Source: Cinclus cinclus (taxonomy: Eukaryota; Chordata; Aves; Passeriformes; Cinclidae). From it: a stretch of DNA of 64,000 nucleotides. Positions 24,954-39,702 of this stretch are shown one piece after another. Location: contig NC_085052.1 of assembly GCF_963662255.1 (NCBI RefSeq), positions 35,722,654 through 35,786,653 on the forward strand, given 5' to 3'. The stretch's first letter is position 1. Every line of letters starts with the position of its first letter. The position numbers and the translations under genes were made by a program. The notes beneath the pieces are model-generated. The model was not told where the DNA came from. It saw only the letters and a program-made list of their open reading frames with translations, and searched no databases.

Positions 24954-27900
24954 ATGGGATGCATTGTGACAGCACAGGGGTTAAGAGAAGCAAGGATCCA
25001 TTGTGACCCAATGCAGGCTAATAATCCCAGGATCCCATTTGACACCAGGGGGCGTAAAAGGGCCAGGGATGAATTGTGACAGCATGGGGCCCAATAGAAA
25101 CAAGGAACCATTATGACACCATGGAGGCCAAGAATCAAATGATTCATTGTGACATCAAATGGCCTAAAAGGGCATGGGATGCATTGTGACAGCACAGGGG
25201 TTAAGAGAAGCAAGGAACCATTGTGACCCAAAGCAGGCTAACAATCTAAGAATCCCTTTTGACACCAATGGGCCTAAAAGGTGCAGGGATCAATTGTGAA
25301 AGCATGGGGCCCAAGTAAAACCTGGTACAATTATGCCACCATGGAGGCCAAGAATCAAATGATTCATTGTGACATCAAGTGGCCTAAAAGGGCATGGGAT
25401 GCATTGTGACACCACAGGGGTTAAGAGAAGCAAGGAACCATTGTGACCCAATGCAGGCTAACAATCTAAGAATTCCTTTTGACACCAGGGGGCGCAAAAG
25501 GACCACGGATCGACTCTGACAGCATGGGGACCTATAGAAGCAAGGAACCATTATGACACCATGAAGGCCAAGAATCAAATAGTTCACTGTAAGACCAAGC
25601 GGCCTAAAAGGGCTTGGAATGCATTGTGACACCACAGAGGTTAAGAGAAGCAAGGAACCATTGTGACCCAATGCAGGCTAACCATCTAATGATCCCTTGT
25701 GGCACCAGGGGGTATAAAAAGCGCCAGGAATGAATTGTGACAGCATGGGGCCCAATAGAAACCAGGAACCATTATGACACCATGGAAGCCAAGATTCAAA
25801 TGATTCATTGTGACATCAAGTGGCCTAAAAGGGCATGGGATGCATTGTGACACCACAGAGGTTAAGAGAAGCAAGGAACCATTGTGACCCAATGCAGGGT
25901 AACAATCTAATGATCCCTTGTGACACCAATGGGCCTAAAAGGGCCAGGGAGGAATTCTTACAGCACAGGGACCAATAGAAGCAAGGATCTATTATGCCAC
26001 CATGGAGGCCAAGAATCAAATAATTCATTGTGACATCATGTGGCCTAAAAGGGCATGGGATGCATTGTGACAGCACAGGGGTTAAGAGAAGCAAGGATCC
26101 ATTATGACCCAATGGAGGCTAACAATCTAATAATCCCTTTTGACACCAATGGGCCTAAAAGGGGCAGGGATGAATTGTGAAAGCATGGGGCCCAATTAAA
26201 ACCTGGTACAATTACGCCACCATGGAGGCCAAGAATCAAATGATTCATTGTGACATCAAGTGGCCTAAAAGGGCATGGGATGCATTGTGACAGCACAGGG
26301 GTTAAGAGAAGCAAGGAACCATTGTGACCCAATGCAGGCTAACAATCTAATGATCCCTTTTGACACCAGGGGGCGCAAAAGGACCACGGATGGACTCTGA
26401 CAGCATGGGGACCTATGGAAGCAAGGAACCATTATGACACCATGAAGGCCAAGAATCAAATAGTTCACTGTAAGACCAAGCGGCCTAAAAGGGCTTGGAA
26501 TGCATTGTGACACCACAGAGATTAAGAGAAGCAAGGAACCATTGTGACCCAATGCAGGCTAACAATCTAATGATCCCTTGTGACACCAATGGGCCTAAAA
26601 GTGCCAGGGAGGAATTGTTACAGCACGGGGACCAATAGAAGCAAGGATCTATTATGCCACCGTGGAGGCCAAGAATCAAATGATTCATTGTGACATCAAG
26701 TGGCCTAAAAGGGCATGGGATGCATTGTGACACCACAGAGGTTAAGAGAAGCAAGGATCCATTGTGACCCAATGCAGGCTAACAATCTAATGATCCCTTG
26801 TGACACCAATCGGCCTAAAAGGGGCAGGGATGAATTGTGAAAGCATGGGGCCCAAGTAAAACCTGGTACAATTATGCCACCATGGAGGCCAAGAATCAAA
26901 TGATTCATTGTGACATCAAGTGGCCTAAAAGGGCATGGGATGCATTGTGACACCACAGGGGTTAAGAGAAGCAAGGAACCATTGTGACCCAATGCAGGCT
27001 AACAATCTAAGAATCCCTTTGGACACCAGGGGGCGTAAAAGGGCCAGGGATCAATTGAGACAACATAGGGACCTATGGAAGCAAGGAACCATTATGCCAC
27101 CATGGAGGCCAAGAATCAAATGGTTCATTGTAAGACCAAGTGGCCTAAAAGGGCTTGGAATGCATTGTGACACCACAGAGGTTAAGAGAAGCAAGGAACC
27201 ATTGTGACCCAATGCAGGCTAACCATCTAATGATCCCTTGTGGCACCAGGGGTTATAAAAAGGGCCAGGGATGGATTTTTACAGCACGGGGACCAATAGA
27301 AGCAAGGATCTATTATGCCACCATGGAGGCCAAGAATCAAATGATTCATTGTGACATCAAGTGGCCTAAAAGGGCATGGGATGCATTGTGCCACCACAGG
27401 GGTTTAGAGAAGCAGGGATCCATTGTGACCCAATGGAGGCTAACAATCTAATGATCCCTTGTGACACCAATGGGCCTAAAAGGGCCAGGGAGGAATTGTT
27501 ACAGCACAGGGACCAATAGAAGCAAGGATCTATTATGCCACCATGGAGGCCAAGTGTCAAATAATTCATTGTGACATCAAGTGGCCTAAAAGGGCATGGG
27601 ATGCATTGTGACAGCACAGGGGTTAAGAGAAGCAAGGATCCATTGTGACCCAATGGAGGCTAACAATCTAATAATCCCTTTTGACACCAATGGGCCTAAA
27701 AGGGGCAGGGATGAATTGTGAAAGCATGGGGCCCAATTAAAACCTGGTACAATTGCATCACCATGGAGGCCAAGAATCAAATGATTCATTGTGACATCAA
27801 GTGGCCTAAAAGGGCATGGGATGCATTGTGACAGCACAGGGGTTAAGAGAAGCAAGGAACCATTGTGACCCAATACAGGCTAACAATCTAATGATCCCTT

Positions 27901-28696
27901 ATGACAGCAGGGGGCGTAAAAGGACCACGGATGGACTCTGACAGCATGGGGACCTATAGAAGCAAGGAACCATTATGACACCATGACGGCCAAGAATCAA
28001 ATAGTTCACTGTAAGACCAAGCGGCCTAAAAGGGCTTGGAATGCATTGTGACACCACAGAGGTTAAGAGAAGCAAGGAACCATTGTGACCCAATGCAGGC
28101 TAACCATCTAATGATCCCTTGTTGCACCAGGGGTTATAAAAAGGGCCAGGGATGGATTGTTACAGCACGGGGACCAATAGAAGCAAGGATCTATTATGCC
28201 ACCATGGAGGCCAAGAATCAAATGATTCATTGTGACATCAAGTGGCCTAAAAGGGCATGGGATGCATTGTGCCACCACAGGGGTTTAGAGAAGCAAGGAT
28301 CCATTGTGACCCAGTGGAGGCTAATAATCCCAGGATCCCATTTGACACCAGGGGGCGTAAAACTGCCAGGGATGAATTGTGACAGCATCGGGCCCAATAC
28401 AAACAAGGAACCATTATGACACCATGGAGGCCAAGAATCAAAAGACTCATTGCGACATCAAGTGGCCTAAACGGGCATGGGACGCATTGTGACAACACCG
28501 AGGTTAAGAGCAGCAAGGAACCATTGTGACCCAATGCAGGCTAACAATCTAATGATCCCTTGTGACACCAATGGGCCAAAAAGTGCCAGGGAGGAATTGT
28601 TACAGCACGGGGACCAATAGAAGCAAGGATCTATTATGCCATCATGGAGGCCAAGAATCAAATAATTCGTTGTGACATCATGTGGCCTAAAAGGGC
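22974..28696 (+). repeat. 5,723-bp duplicated block, copy 1 (offset 6,384 bp)
   Basis: Twenty-six monomers: spacer A E D E A D E A E plus the 17-monomer repeat. It corresponds one-to-one with 29358-35080. Shared rare words (atgggtcccaatag near 23,544 and 29,928; agcagggatcc at 27,411 and 33,795) show common descent. Confidence 0.87.
24954..28696 (+). repeat. 17-monomer higher-order repeat, copy 3 (3,743 bp)
   Basis: Same order as copies 1 and 2. It shares private marks with copy 4 that copies 1 and 2 lack, such as gagaagcagggatcc (agcagg at 27,411 and 33,795). Copies 3 and 4 are therefore closer relatives, and 1 and 2 form a second pair. Confidence 0.87.
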
Positions 28697-31337
28697 ATGG
28701 GATGCATTGTGACAGCACAGGGGTTAAGAGAAGCAAGGATCCATTGTGACCCAATGGAGGCTAACAATCTAATAATCCCTTTTGACACCAATGGGCCTAA
28801 AAGGGGCAGGGATGAATTGTGAAAGCATGGGGCCCAATTAAAACCTGGTACAATTATGCCACCATGGAGGCCAAGAATCAAATGATTCATTGTGACATCA
28901 AGTGGCCTAAAAGGGCATGGGATGCATTGTGACACCACAGAGGTTAAGAGAAGCAAGGAACCATTGTGACCCAATGCAGGCTAACAATCTAAGAATCCCT
29001 TTTGACACCAGGGGGCGCAAAAGGACCACCGATCAACTCTGACAGCATGGGGACCTATGGAAGCAAGGAACCATTATGACACCATGAAGGCCAAGAATCA
29101 AATAGTTCATTGTAAGACCAAGTGGCCTAAAAGGGCTTGGAATGCATTGTGACACCACAGAGGTTAAGAGAAGCAAGGAACCATTGTGACCCAATGCAGG
29201 CTAACAATCTAATGATCCCTTGTGTCACCAGGGGGTATAAAAAGGGCCAGGGATGGATTGTTACAGCACGGGGACCAATAGAAGCAAGGATCTATTATGC
29301 CACCATGGAGGCCAAGAATCAAATAATTCATTGTGACATCATGTGGCCTAAAAGGGCATGGGATGCATTGAGACACCACAGAGGTTAAGAGAAGCAAGGA
29401 TCCATTGTGACCCAATGCAGGCTAACAATCTAATGATCCCTTGTGACACCAATCGGCCTAAAAGGGGCAGGGATGAATTGTGAAAGCATGGGGCCCAAGT
29501 AAAACCTGGTACAATTATGCCACCATGGAGGCCAAGAATCAAATGATTCATTGTGACATCAAGTGGCCTAAAAGGGCATGGGATGCATTGTGACACCACA
29601 GGGGTTAAGAGAAGCAAGGAAACATTGTGACCCAATGCAGGCTAACAATCTAATGATCCCTTGTGACACCAATGGGCCTAAAAGGGCCAGGGATGAATTG
29701 TTACAGCACGGAGACCAATAGAAGCAAGGATCTATTATGCCACCATGGAGGCCAAGAATCAAATGATTCATTGTGACATCAAGTGGCCTAAAAGGGCATG
29801 GGATGCATTGTGCCACCACAGGGGTTTAGAGAAGCAAGGAACCATTGTGACCCAATGGAGGCTAATAATCCCAGGATCCCATTTGACACCAGGGGGCGTA
29901 AAAGGGCCAGGGATCAATCGTGACAGCATGGGTCCCAATAGAAACAAGGAACCATTATGACACCATGGAGGCCAAGAATCAAAAGATTCATTGTGACATC
30001 AAGTGGCCTAAAAGGGCATGGGATGCATTGTGACACCACAGAGGTTAAGAGAAGCAAGGAACCATTGTGACCCAATGCAGGCTAACAATCTAATGATCCC
30101 TTGTGACACCAATGGGCCTAAAAGGGCCAGGGATGAATTGTTACAGCACAGGGACCAATAGAAGCAAGGATCTATTATGCCACCATGGAGGCCAAGAATC
30201 AAATAATTCATTGTGACATCATGTGGCCTAAAAGGGCATGGGATGCATTGTGACAGCACAGGGGTTAAGAGAAGCAAGGATCCATTGTGACCCAATGGAG
30301 GCTAACAATCTAATAATCCCTTTTGACACCAATGGGCCTAAAAGGGGCAGGGATGAATTGTGAAAGCATGGGGCCCAATTAAAACCTGGTACAATTATGC
30401 CACCATGGAGGCCAAGAATCAAATGATTCATTGTGACATCAAGTGGCCTAAAAGGGCATGGGATGCATTGTGACACCACAGAGGTTAAGAGAAGCAAGGA
30501 TCCATTGTGACCCAATGGAGGCGAATAATCCCAGGATCCCATTTCACACCAGGGGGCGTAAAAGGGCCAGGGATCAATTGTGACAGCATGGGGCCCAATA
30601 GAAACAAGGAACCATTATGACACCATGGAGGCCAAGAATCAAAAGATTCATTGTGACATCAAGTGGCCTAAAAGGGCATGGGATGCATTGTGACACCACA
30701 GGGGTTAAGAGAAGCAAGGAAACATTGTGACCCAATGCAGGCTAACAATCTAATGATCCCTTGTGACACCAATGGGCCTAAAAGGGCCAGGGATGAATTG
30801 TTACAGCACGGGGACCAATAGAAGCAAGGATCTATTATGCCACCATGGAGGCCAAGAATCAAATAATTCATTGTGACATCATGTGGCCTAAAAGGGCATG
30901 GGATGCATTGTGACAGCACAGGGGTTAAGAGAAGCAAGGAACCATTGTGACCCAATGCAGGCTAACAATCTAATGATCCCTTGTGACAGCAATGGGCCTA
31001 AAAGGGGCAGGGATGAATTGTGAAAGCATGGGGCCCAAGTAAACCCTGGTACAATTATGCCACCATGGAGGCCAAGAATCAAATGATTCATTGTGACATC
31101 AAGTGGCCTAAAAGGGCATGGGATGCATTGTGACACCACAGGGGTTAAGAGAAGCAAGGAACCATTGTGACCCAATGCAGGCTAACAATCTAATGATCCC
31201 TTGTGACACCAATGGGCCTAAAAGGGCCAGGGAGGAATTGTTACAGCACAGGGACCAATAGAAGCAAGGATCTATCATGCCACCATGGAGGCCAAGAATC
31301 AAATAATTCATTGTGACATCATGTGGCCTAAAAGGGC
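28697..31337 (+). repeat. Spacer between higher-order copies 3 and 4, 12 monomers
   Basis: Order: A B C A E D E A D E A E. The last nine (29358-31337) correspond to 22974-24953. Confidence 0.8.
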
Positions 31338-34300
31338 ATGGGATGCATTGTGACAGCACAGGGGTTAAGAGAAGCAAGGATCCATTGTGACCCAATGCAG
31401 GCTAATAATCCCAGGATCCCATTTGACACCAGGGGGCGTAAAAGGGCCAGGGATGAATTGTGACAGCATGGGGCCCAATAGAAACAAGGAACCATTATGA
31501 CACCATGGAGGCCAAGAATCAAATGATTCATTGTGACATCAAATGGCCTAAAAGGGCATGGGATGCATTGTGACAGCACAGGGGTTAAGAGAAGCAAGGA
31601 ACCATTGTGACCCAAAGCAGGCTAACAATCTAAGAATCCCTTTTGACACCAATGGTCCTAAAAGGTGCAGGGATCAATTGTGAAAGCATGGGGCCCAAGT
31701 AAAACCTGGTACAATTATGCCACCATGGAGGCCAAGAATCAAATGATTCATTGTGACATCAAGTGGCCTAAAAGGGCATGGGATGCATTGTGACACCACA
31801 GGGGTTAAGAGAAGCAAGGAACCATTGTGACCCAATGCAGGCTAACAATCTAAGAATTCCTTTTGACACCAGGGGGCGCAAAAGGACCACGGATCGACTC
31901 TGACAGCATGGGGACCTATAGAAGCAAGGAACCATTATGACACCATGAAGGCCAAGAATCAAATAGTTCACTGTAAGACCAAGCGGCCTAAAAGGGCTTG
32001 GAATGCATTGTGACACCACAGAGGTTAAGAGAAGCAAGGAACCATTGTGACCCAATGCAGGCTAACCATCTAATGATCCCTTGTGGCACCAGGGGGTATA
32101 AAAAGCGCCAGGAATGAATTGTGACAGCATGGGGCCCAATAGAAACCAGGAACCATTATGACACCATGGAAGCCAAGATTCAAATGATTCATTGTGACAT
32201 CAAGTGGCCTAAAAGGGCATGGGATGCATTGTGACACCACAGAGGTTAAGAGAAGCAAGGAACCATTGTGACCCAATGCAGGGTAACAATCTAATGATCC
32301 CTTGTGACACCAATGGGCCTAAAAGGGCCAGGGAGGAATTCTTACAGCACAGGGACCAATAGAAGCAAGGATCTATTATGCCACCATGGAGGCCAAGAAT
32401 CAAATAATTCATTGTGACATCATGTGGCCTAAAAGGGCATGGGATGCATTGTGACAGCACAGGGGTTAAGAGAAGCAAGGATCCATTATGACCCAATGGA
32501 GGCTAACAATCTAATAATCCCTTTTGAGATCAATGGGCCAAAAAGGGGCAGGGATGAATTGTGAAAGCATGGGGCCCAATTAAAACCTGGTACAATTACG
32601 CCACCATGGAGGCCAAGAATCAAATGATTCATTGTGACATCAAGTGGCCTAAAAGGGCATGGGATGCATTGTGACAGCACAGGGGTTAAGAGAAGCAAGG
32701 AACCATTGTGACCCAATGCAGGCTAACAATCTAATGATCCCTTTTGACACCAGGGGGCGCAAAAGGACCACGGATGGACTCTGACAGCATGGGGACCGAT
32801 GGAAGCAAGGAACCATTATGACACCATGAAGGCCAAGAATCAAATAGTTCACTGTAAGACCAAGCGGCCTAAAAGGGCTTGGAATGCATTGTGACACCAC
32901 AGAGATTAAGAGAAGCAAGGAACCATTGTGACCCAATGCAGGCTAACCATCTAATGATCCCTTGTGACACCAATGGGCCTAAAAGTGCCAGGGAGGAATT
33001 GTTACATCACGGGGACCAATAGAAGCAAGGATCTATTATGCCACCGTGGAGGCCAAGAATCAAATGATTCATTGTGACATCAAGTGGCCTAAAAGGGCAT
33101 GGGATGCATTGTGACACCACAGAGGTTAAGAGAAGCAAGGATCCATTGTGACCCAATGCAGGCTAACAATCTAATGATCCCTTGTGACACCAATCGGCCT
33201 AAAAGGGGCAGGGATGAATTGTGAAAGCATGGGTCCCAAGTAAAACCTGGTACAATTATGCCACCATGGAGGCCAAGAATCAAATGATTCATTGTGACAT
33301 CAAGTGGCCTAAAAGGGCATGGGATGCATTGTGACACCACAGGGGTTAAGAGAAGCAAGGAACCATTGTGACCCAATGCAGGCTAACAATCTAAGAATCC
33401 CTTTTGACACCAGGGGGCGTAAAAGGGCCAGGGATCAATTGTGACAACATAGGGACCTATGGAAGCAAGGAACCATTATGCCACCATGGAGGCCAAGAAT
33501 CAAATGGTTCATTGTAAGACCAAGTGGCCTAAAAGGGCTTGGAATGCATTGTGACACCACAGAGGTTAAGAGAAGCAAGGAACCATTGTGACCCAATGCA
33601 GGCTAACCATCTAATGATCCCTTGTGGCACCAGGGGTTATAAAAAGGGCCAGGGATGGATTTTTACAGCACGGGGACCAATAGAAGCAAGGATCTATTAT
33701 GCCACCATGGAGGCCAAGAATCAAATGATTCATTGTGACATCAAGTGGCCTAAAAGGGCATGGGATGCATTGTGCCACCACAGGGGTTTAGAGAAGCAGG
33801 GATCCATTGTGACCCAATGGAGGCTAACAATCTAATGATCCCTTGTGACACCAATGGGCCTAAAAGGGCCAGGGAGGAATTGTTACAGCACAGGGACCAA
33901 TAGAAGCAAGGATCTATTATGCCACCATGGAGGCCAAGTGTCAAATAATTCATTGTGACATCAAGTGGCCTAAAAGGGCATGGGATGCATTGTGACAGCA
34001 CAGGGGTTAAGAGAAGCAAGGATCCATTGTGACCCAATGGAGGCTAACAATCTAATAATCCCTTTTGACACCAATGGGCCTAAAAGGGGCAGGGATGAAT
34101 TGTGAAAGCATGGGGCCCAATTAAAACCTGGTACAATTGCATCACCATGGAGGCCAAGAATCAAATGATTCATTGTGACATCAAGTGGCCTAAAAGGGCA
34201 TGGGATGCATTGTGACAGCACAGGGGTTAAGAGAAGCAAGGAACCATTGTGACCCAATGCAGGCTAACAATCTAATGATCCCTTATGACAGCAGGGGGCG

Positions 34301-35080
34301 TAAAAGGACCACGGATGGACTCTGACAGCATGGGGACCTATAGAAGCAAGGAACCATTATGACACCATGACGGCCAAGAATCAAATAGTTCACTGTAAGA
34401 CCAAGCGGACTAAAAGGGCTTGGAATGCATTGTGACACCACAGAGGTTAAGAGAAGCAAGGAACCATTGTGACCCAATGCAGGCTAACCATCTAATGATC
34501 CCTTGTTGCACCAGGGGTTATAAAAAGGGCCAGGGATGGATTGTTACAGCACGGGGACCAATAGAAGCAAGGATCTATTATGCCACCATGGAGGCCAAGA
34601 ATCAAATGATTCATTGTGACATCAAGTGGCCTAAAAGGGCATGGGATGCATTGTGCCACCACAGGGGTTTAGAGAAGCAAGGATCCATTGTGACCCAATG
34701 GAGGCTAATAATCCCAGGATCCCATTTGACACCAGGGGGCGTAAAACTGCCAGGGATGAATTGTGACAGCATCGGGCCCAATAGAAACAAGGAACCATTA
34801 TGACACCATGGAGGCCAAGAATCAAAAGACTCATTGCGACATCAAGTGGCCTAAACGGGCATGGGACGCATTGTGACAACACCGAGGTTAAGAGCAGCAA
34901 GGAACCATTGTGACCCAATGCAGGCTAACAATCTAATGATCCCTTGTGACACCAATGGGCCAAAAAGTGCCAGGGAGGAATTGTTACAGCACGGGGACCA
35001 ATAGAAGCAAGGATCTATTATGCCATCATGGAGGCCAAGAATCAAATAATTCGTTGTGACATCATGTGGCCTAAAAGGGC
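29358..35080 (+). repeat. 5,723-bp duplicated block, copy 2 (offset 6,384 bp)
   Basis: Partner of 22974-28696, with a handful of private substitutions. It is followed by unrelated monomer order, so the duplication was either not a full-period tandem event or was later trimmed. Confidence 0.87.
31338..35080 (+). repeat. 17-monomer higher-order repeat, copy 4 (3,743 bp)
   Basis: Same order as the other copies. It carries a few changes of its own, such as ttttgagatcaatgggcc near 32,522 and caatggtcctaaaagg near 31,650, which are absent from copy 3. Confidence 0.87.
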
Positions 35081-36841
35081 ATGGGATGCATTGTGACAGC
35101 ACAGGGGTTAAGAGAAACAAGGAACCATTGTGACCCAATGCAGGCTAACAATCTAATGATCCCTTGTGACACCAATGGGCCTAAAAGTGGCAGGGATGAA
35201 TTGTGAAAGCATGGGGCCCAAGTAAACCCTGGTACAAATATGCCACCATGGAGGCCAAGAATCAAATGATTCATTGTGACATCAAGTGGCCTAAAAGGGC
35301 ATGGGATGCATTGTGACACCACAGAGGTTAAGAGAAGCAAGGAACCATTGTGACCCAATGCAGGCTAACAATCTAATGATCCCTTGTGACACCAATGGGC
35401 CTAAAAGGGCCAGGGAGGAATTGTTACAGCACCGGGAACAATAGAAGCAAGGATCTATTATGCCACCATGGAGGCCAAGAATCAAATAATTCATTGTGAC
35501 ATCATGTGGCCTAAAAGGGCATGGGTTGCATTGTGACAGCACAGGGGTTAAGAGAAGCAAGGATCCATTATGACCCAATGGAGGCTAACAATCTAATAAT
35601 CCCTTTTGACACCAATGGGCCTAAAAGGGGCAGGGATGAATTGTTAAAGCATGGGGCCCAATTAAAACCTGGTACAATTACGCCACCATGGAGGCCAAGA
35701 ATCAAATGATTCATTGTGACATCAAGTGGCCTAAAAGGGCATGGGATGCATTGTGACAGCACAGGGGTTAAGAGAAGCAAGGAACCATTGTGACCCAATG
35801 CAGGCTAACAATCTAATGATCCCTTGTGACACCAATGGGCCTAAAAGGGGCAGGGATGAATTGTGAAAGCATGGGGCCCAAGTAAACCCTGGTACAAATA
35901 TGCCACCATGGAGGCCAAGAATCAAATGATTCATTGTGACATCAAGTGGCCTAAAAGGGCATGGGATGCATTGTGACACCACAGGGGTTAAGAGAAGCAA
36001 GGAACCATTGTGACCCAATGGAGGCTAACAATCTAAGAATCCCTTTTGACACCAGGGTGCGCAAAAGGACCACGGATGAACTCTGACAGCAAGGGGACCA
36101 ATAGAAGCAAGGAACCATTATGACGCCATGGAGGCCAAGAATCAAATGGTTCATTGTAAGACCAAGTGGCCTAAAAGGGCATGGGATGCATTGTGACACC
36201 ACAGAGGTTAAGAGAAGCAAGGAACCATTGTGACCCAATGCAGGCTAGCAATCTAATGATCCCTTGTGGCACCAGGGGGTATAAAAAGGGCCAGGGATGG
36301 ATTGTTACAGCACGGGGACCAATAGAAGCAAGGATCTATTATGCCTCCGTGGAGGCCAAGAATCAAATGATTCATTGTGACATCAAGTGGCCTAAAAGTG
36401 CATGGGATGCATTGTGACACCACAGAGGTTAAGAGAAGCAAGGAACCATTTTGACCCAATGGAGGCTAACAATCTAATGATCCCTTGTGACACCAATGGG
36501 CCTAAAAGGGGCAGGGATGAATTGTGAAAGCATGGGGCCCAAGTAAAACCTGGTACAATTATGCCACCATGGAGGCCAAGAATCAAATGATTCATTGTGA
36601 CATCAAGTGGCCTAAAAGGGCATGGGATGCATTGTGACACCACAGGGGTTAAGAGAAGCAAGGAACCATTGTGACCCAATGCAGGCTAACAATCTAAGAA
36701 TCCCTTTAGACACCAGGGGGCGCAAAAGGACCACAGATCGACTCTGACAACATGGGGACCTATGGAAGCAAGGAACCATTATGACACCATGAAGGCCAAG
36801 AATCAAATGGTTCATTGTAAGACCAAGTGGCCTAAAAGGGC

Positions 36842-37721
36842 TTGGAATGCATTGTGACACCACAGAGGTTAAGAGAAGCAAGGAACCATTGTGACCCAAT
36901 GCAGGCTAACAATCTAATGATCCCTTGTGGCACGAGGGGGTATAAAAAGGCCAGGGATGGATTGTTACAGCACGGGGACCAATATAAGCAAGGATCTATT
37001 ATGCCACCATGGAGGCCAAGAATCAAATGATTCATTGTGACATCAAGTGGCCTAAAAGGGCATGGGATGCATTGTGACACCACAGGGGTTAAGAGAAGCA
37101 AGGATCCATTGTGACCCAATGGAGGCTAATAATCCCCGGATCCCATTTGACACCAGGGGGCGTAAAAGGGCCAGGGATGAATTGTGACAGCATGGGGCCC
37201 AATAGAAACAAGGAACCATTATGACACCATGGAGGCCAAGAATCAAAAGATTCATTGTGACATCAAGTGGCCTAAAAGGGCATGGGATGCATTGTGACAC
37301 CACAGGGGTTAAGACTAGCAAGGAACCATTGTGACCCAATGGAGGCTAACAATCTAATGATCCCTTGTGACACCAATGGGCCTAAAAGGGCCAGGGAGGA
37401 ATTGTTAGAGCACAGGGACCAATAGAAGCAAGGATCTATTATGCCACCATGGAGGCCAAGAATCAAATAATTCATTGTGACATCATGTGGCCTGAAAGGG
37501 CATGGGATGCATTGTGACAGCACAGGGGTTAAGAGAAGCAAGGATCCATTATGACCCAATGGAGGCTAACAATCTAATAATCCCTTTTGACAACAATGGG
37601 CCTAAAAGGGGCAGGGATGAATTGTGAAAGCATGGGGCCCAATTACAACCTGGTACAATTACGCCACCATGGAGGCCAAGAATCAAATGATTCATTGTGA
37701 CATCAAGTGGCCTAAAAGGGC
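36842..37721 (+). repeat. Block C D E A, copy 1 (offset 4,621 bp)
   Basis: Corresponds to 41463-42342. Shared rare marks are gtataaaaaggccagg (one g short, making a 220-bp C monomer), aataatccccggatcc, gttaagactagc and gtggcctgaaagg. Confidence 0.85.
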
Positions 37722-38821
37722 ATGGGATGCATTGTGACAGCACAGGGGTTAAGAGAAGCAAGGAACCATTGTGACCCAATGCAGGCTAACAATCTAATGA
37801 TCCCTTGTGACACCAATGGGCCTAAAAGGGCCAGGGAGGAATTGTTACAACACAGGGACCAATAGAAGCAAGGATCTATGATGCCACCATGAAGGCCAGG
37901 AATCAAATAATTCATTGTGACATCATGTGACCTAAAAGGGCATGGGATGCATTGTGACAGCACAGGGGTTAAGAGAAGCAAGGATCCATTGTGACCCAAG
38001 GGAGGCTAACAATCTAATAATCCCTTTTGACACCAATGGGCCTAAAAGGGGCAGGGATGAATTGTGAAAGCATGGGGCCCAATTAAAACCTGGTACAATT
38101 ACGCCACCATGGAGGCCAAGAATCAAATGATTCATTGTGACATCAAGTGGCCTAAAAGGGCATGGTATGCATTGTGACACCACAGGGGTTAAGAGAAGCA
38201 AGGAACCATTGTGACCCAATGCAGGCTAACAATCTAATGATCCCTTGTGACACCAATGGGCCTAAAAGGGCCAGGGAGGAATTGTTACAGCACAGGGACC
38301 AATAGAAGCAAGGATCTATTATGCCACCATGAAGGCCAAGAATCAAATAATTCATTGTGACATCATGTGGCCTAAAAGGGCATGGGATGCATTGTGACAG
38401 CACAGGGGTTAAGAGAAGCAAGGATCCATTGTGACCCAATGGAGGCTAACAATCTAATGATCCCTTTTGACACCAATGGGCCTAAAAGTGGCAGGGATGA
38501 ATTGTGAAAGCATGGGGCCCAATTAAAACCTGGTACAATTACGCCACCATGGAGGCCAAGAATCAAATGATTCATTGTGACATCAAGTGGCCTAAAAGGG
38601 CATGGGATGCATTGTGACACCACAGGGGTTAAGAGAAGCAAGGAACCATTGTGACCCAATGGAGGCTAACAATCTAAGAATCCCTTTTGTCACCAGGGGG
38701 CGCAAAAGGACCACGGATGAACTCTGACAGCAAGGGGACCTATAGAAGCAAGGAACCATTATGACGCCATGGAGGCCAAGAATCAAATGGTTCATTGTAA
38801 GACCAAGTGGCCTAAAAGGGC

Positions 38822-39482
38822 ATGGGATGCATTGTGACACCACAGAGGTTAAGAGAAGCAAGGAACCATTGTGACCCAATGGAGGCTAACAATCTAATGA
38901 TCCCTTGTGACACCAATGGGCTTAAAAGGGGCAGGGATGAATTGTGAAAGCATGGGGCCCAAGTAAAACCTGGTACAATTATGCCACCATGGAGGCCAAG
39001 AATCAAATGATTCATTGTGACCTCTAGTGGCCTAAAAGGGCATGGGATGCATTGTGACACCACAGGGGTTAAGAGAAGCAAGGATCCATTGTGACCCAAT
39101 GCAGGCTAACAATCTAATGATCCCTTGTGGCTCCAGGGGGTATAAAAAGGGCCAGGGATGGATTGTTACAGCACGGGGACCAATAGAAGCAAGGATCTAT
39201 TATGCCACCGTGGAGGCCAAGAATCAAATGATTCATTGTGACATCATGTGGCCTGTAAGGGCATGGGATGCATTGTGACAGCACAGGGGTTAAGAGAAGC
39301 AAGGATCCATTGTGACCCAATGGTGGCTAACAATCTAATGATCCCTTTTGACACCAATGGGCCTAAAAGTGGCAGGGATGAATTGTGAAAGCATGGGGCC
39401 AAAGTAAAACCTGGTACAATTATGCCACCATGGAGGCCAAGAATCAAATGATTCATTGTGACATCAAGTGGCCTAAAAGGGC
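38822..39482 (+). repeat. Block A C A, copy 1 (offset 3,741 bp)
   Basis: Corresponds to 42563-43223. Shared marks are caatgggcttaaaagg, gtggctccagggggtat and ggggccaaagtaaaacc. The offset is 880 bp (four monomers) shorter than for the neighbouring 4,621-bp pair, so four monomers were gained or lost between the two blocks. Confidence 0.82.
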
Positions 39483-39702
39483 ATGGGATGCATTGTGACA
39501 CCACAGGGGTTAAGAGAAGCAAGGAACCATTGTGACCCAATGCAGGCTAACAATCTAAGAATCCCTTTTGACACCAGGGGGCGCAAAAGGACCACGAATG
39601 AACCTTGACAGCGTGGGGACCTATAGAAGCAAGGAACCATTATGACACCATGAAGGCCAAGAATCAAATGATTCATTGTGACATCTAGTGGCTTAAAAGG
39701 GC

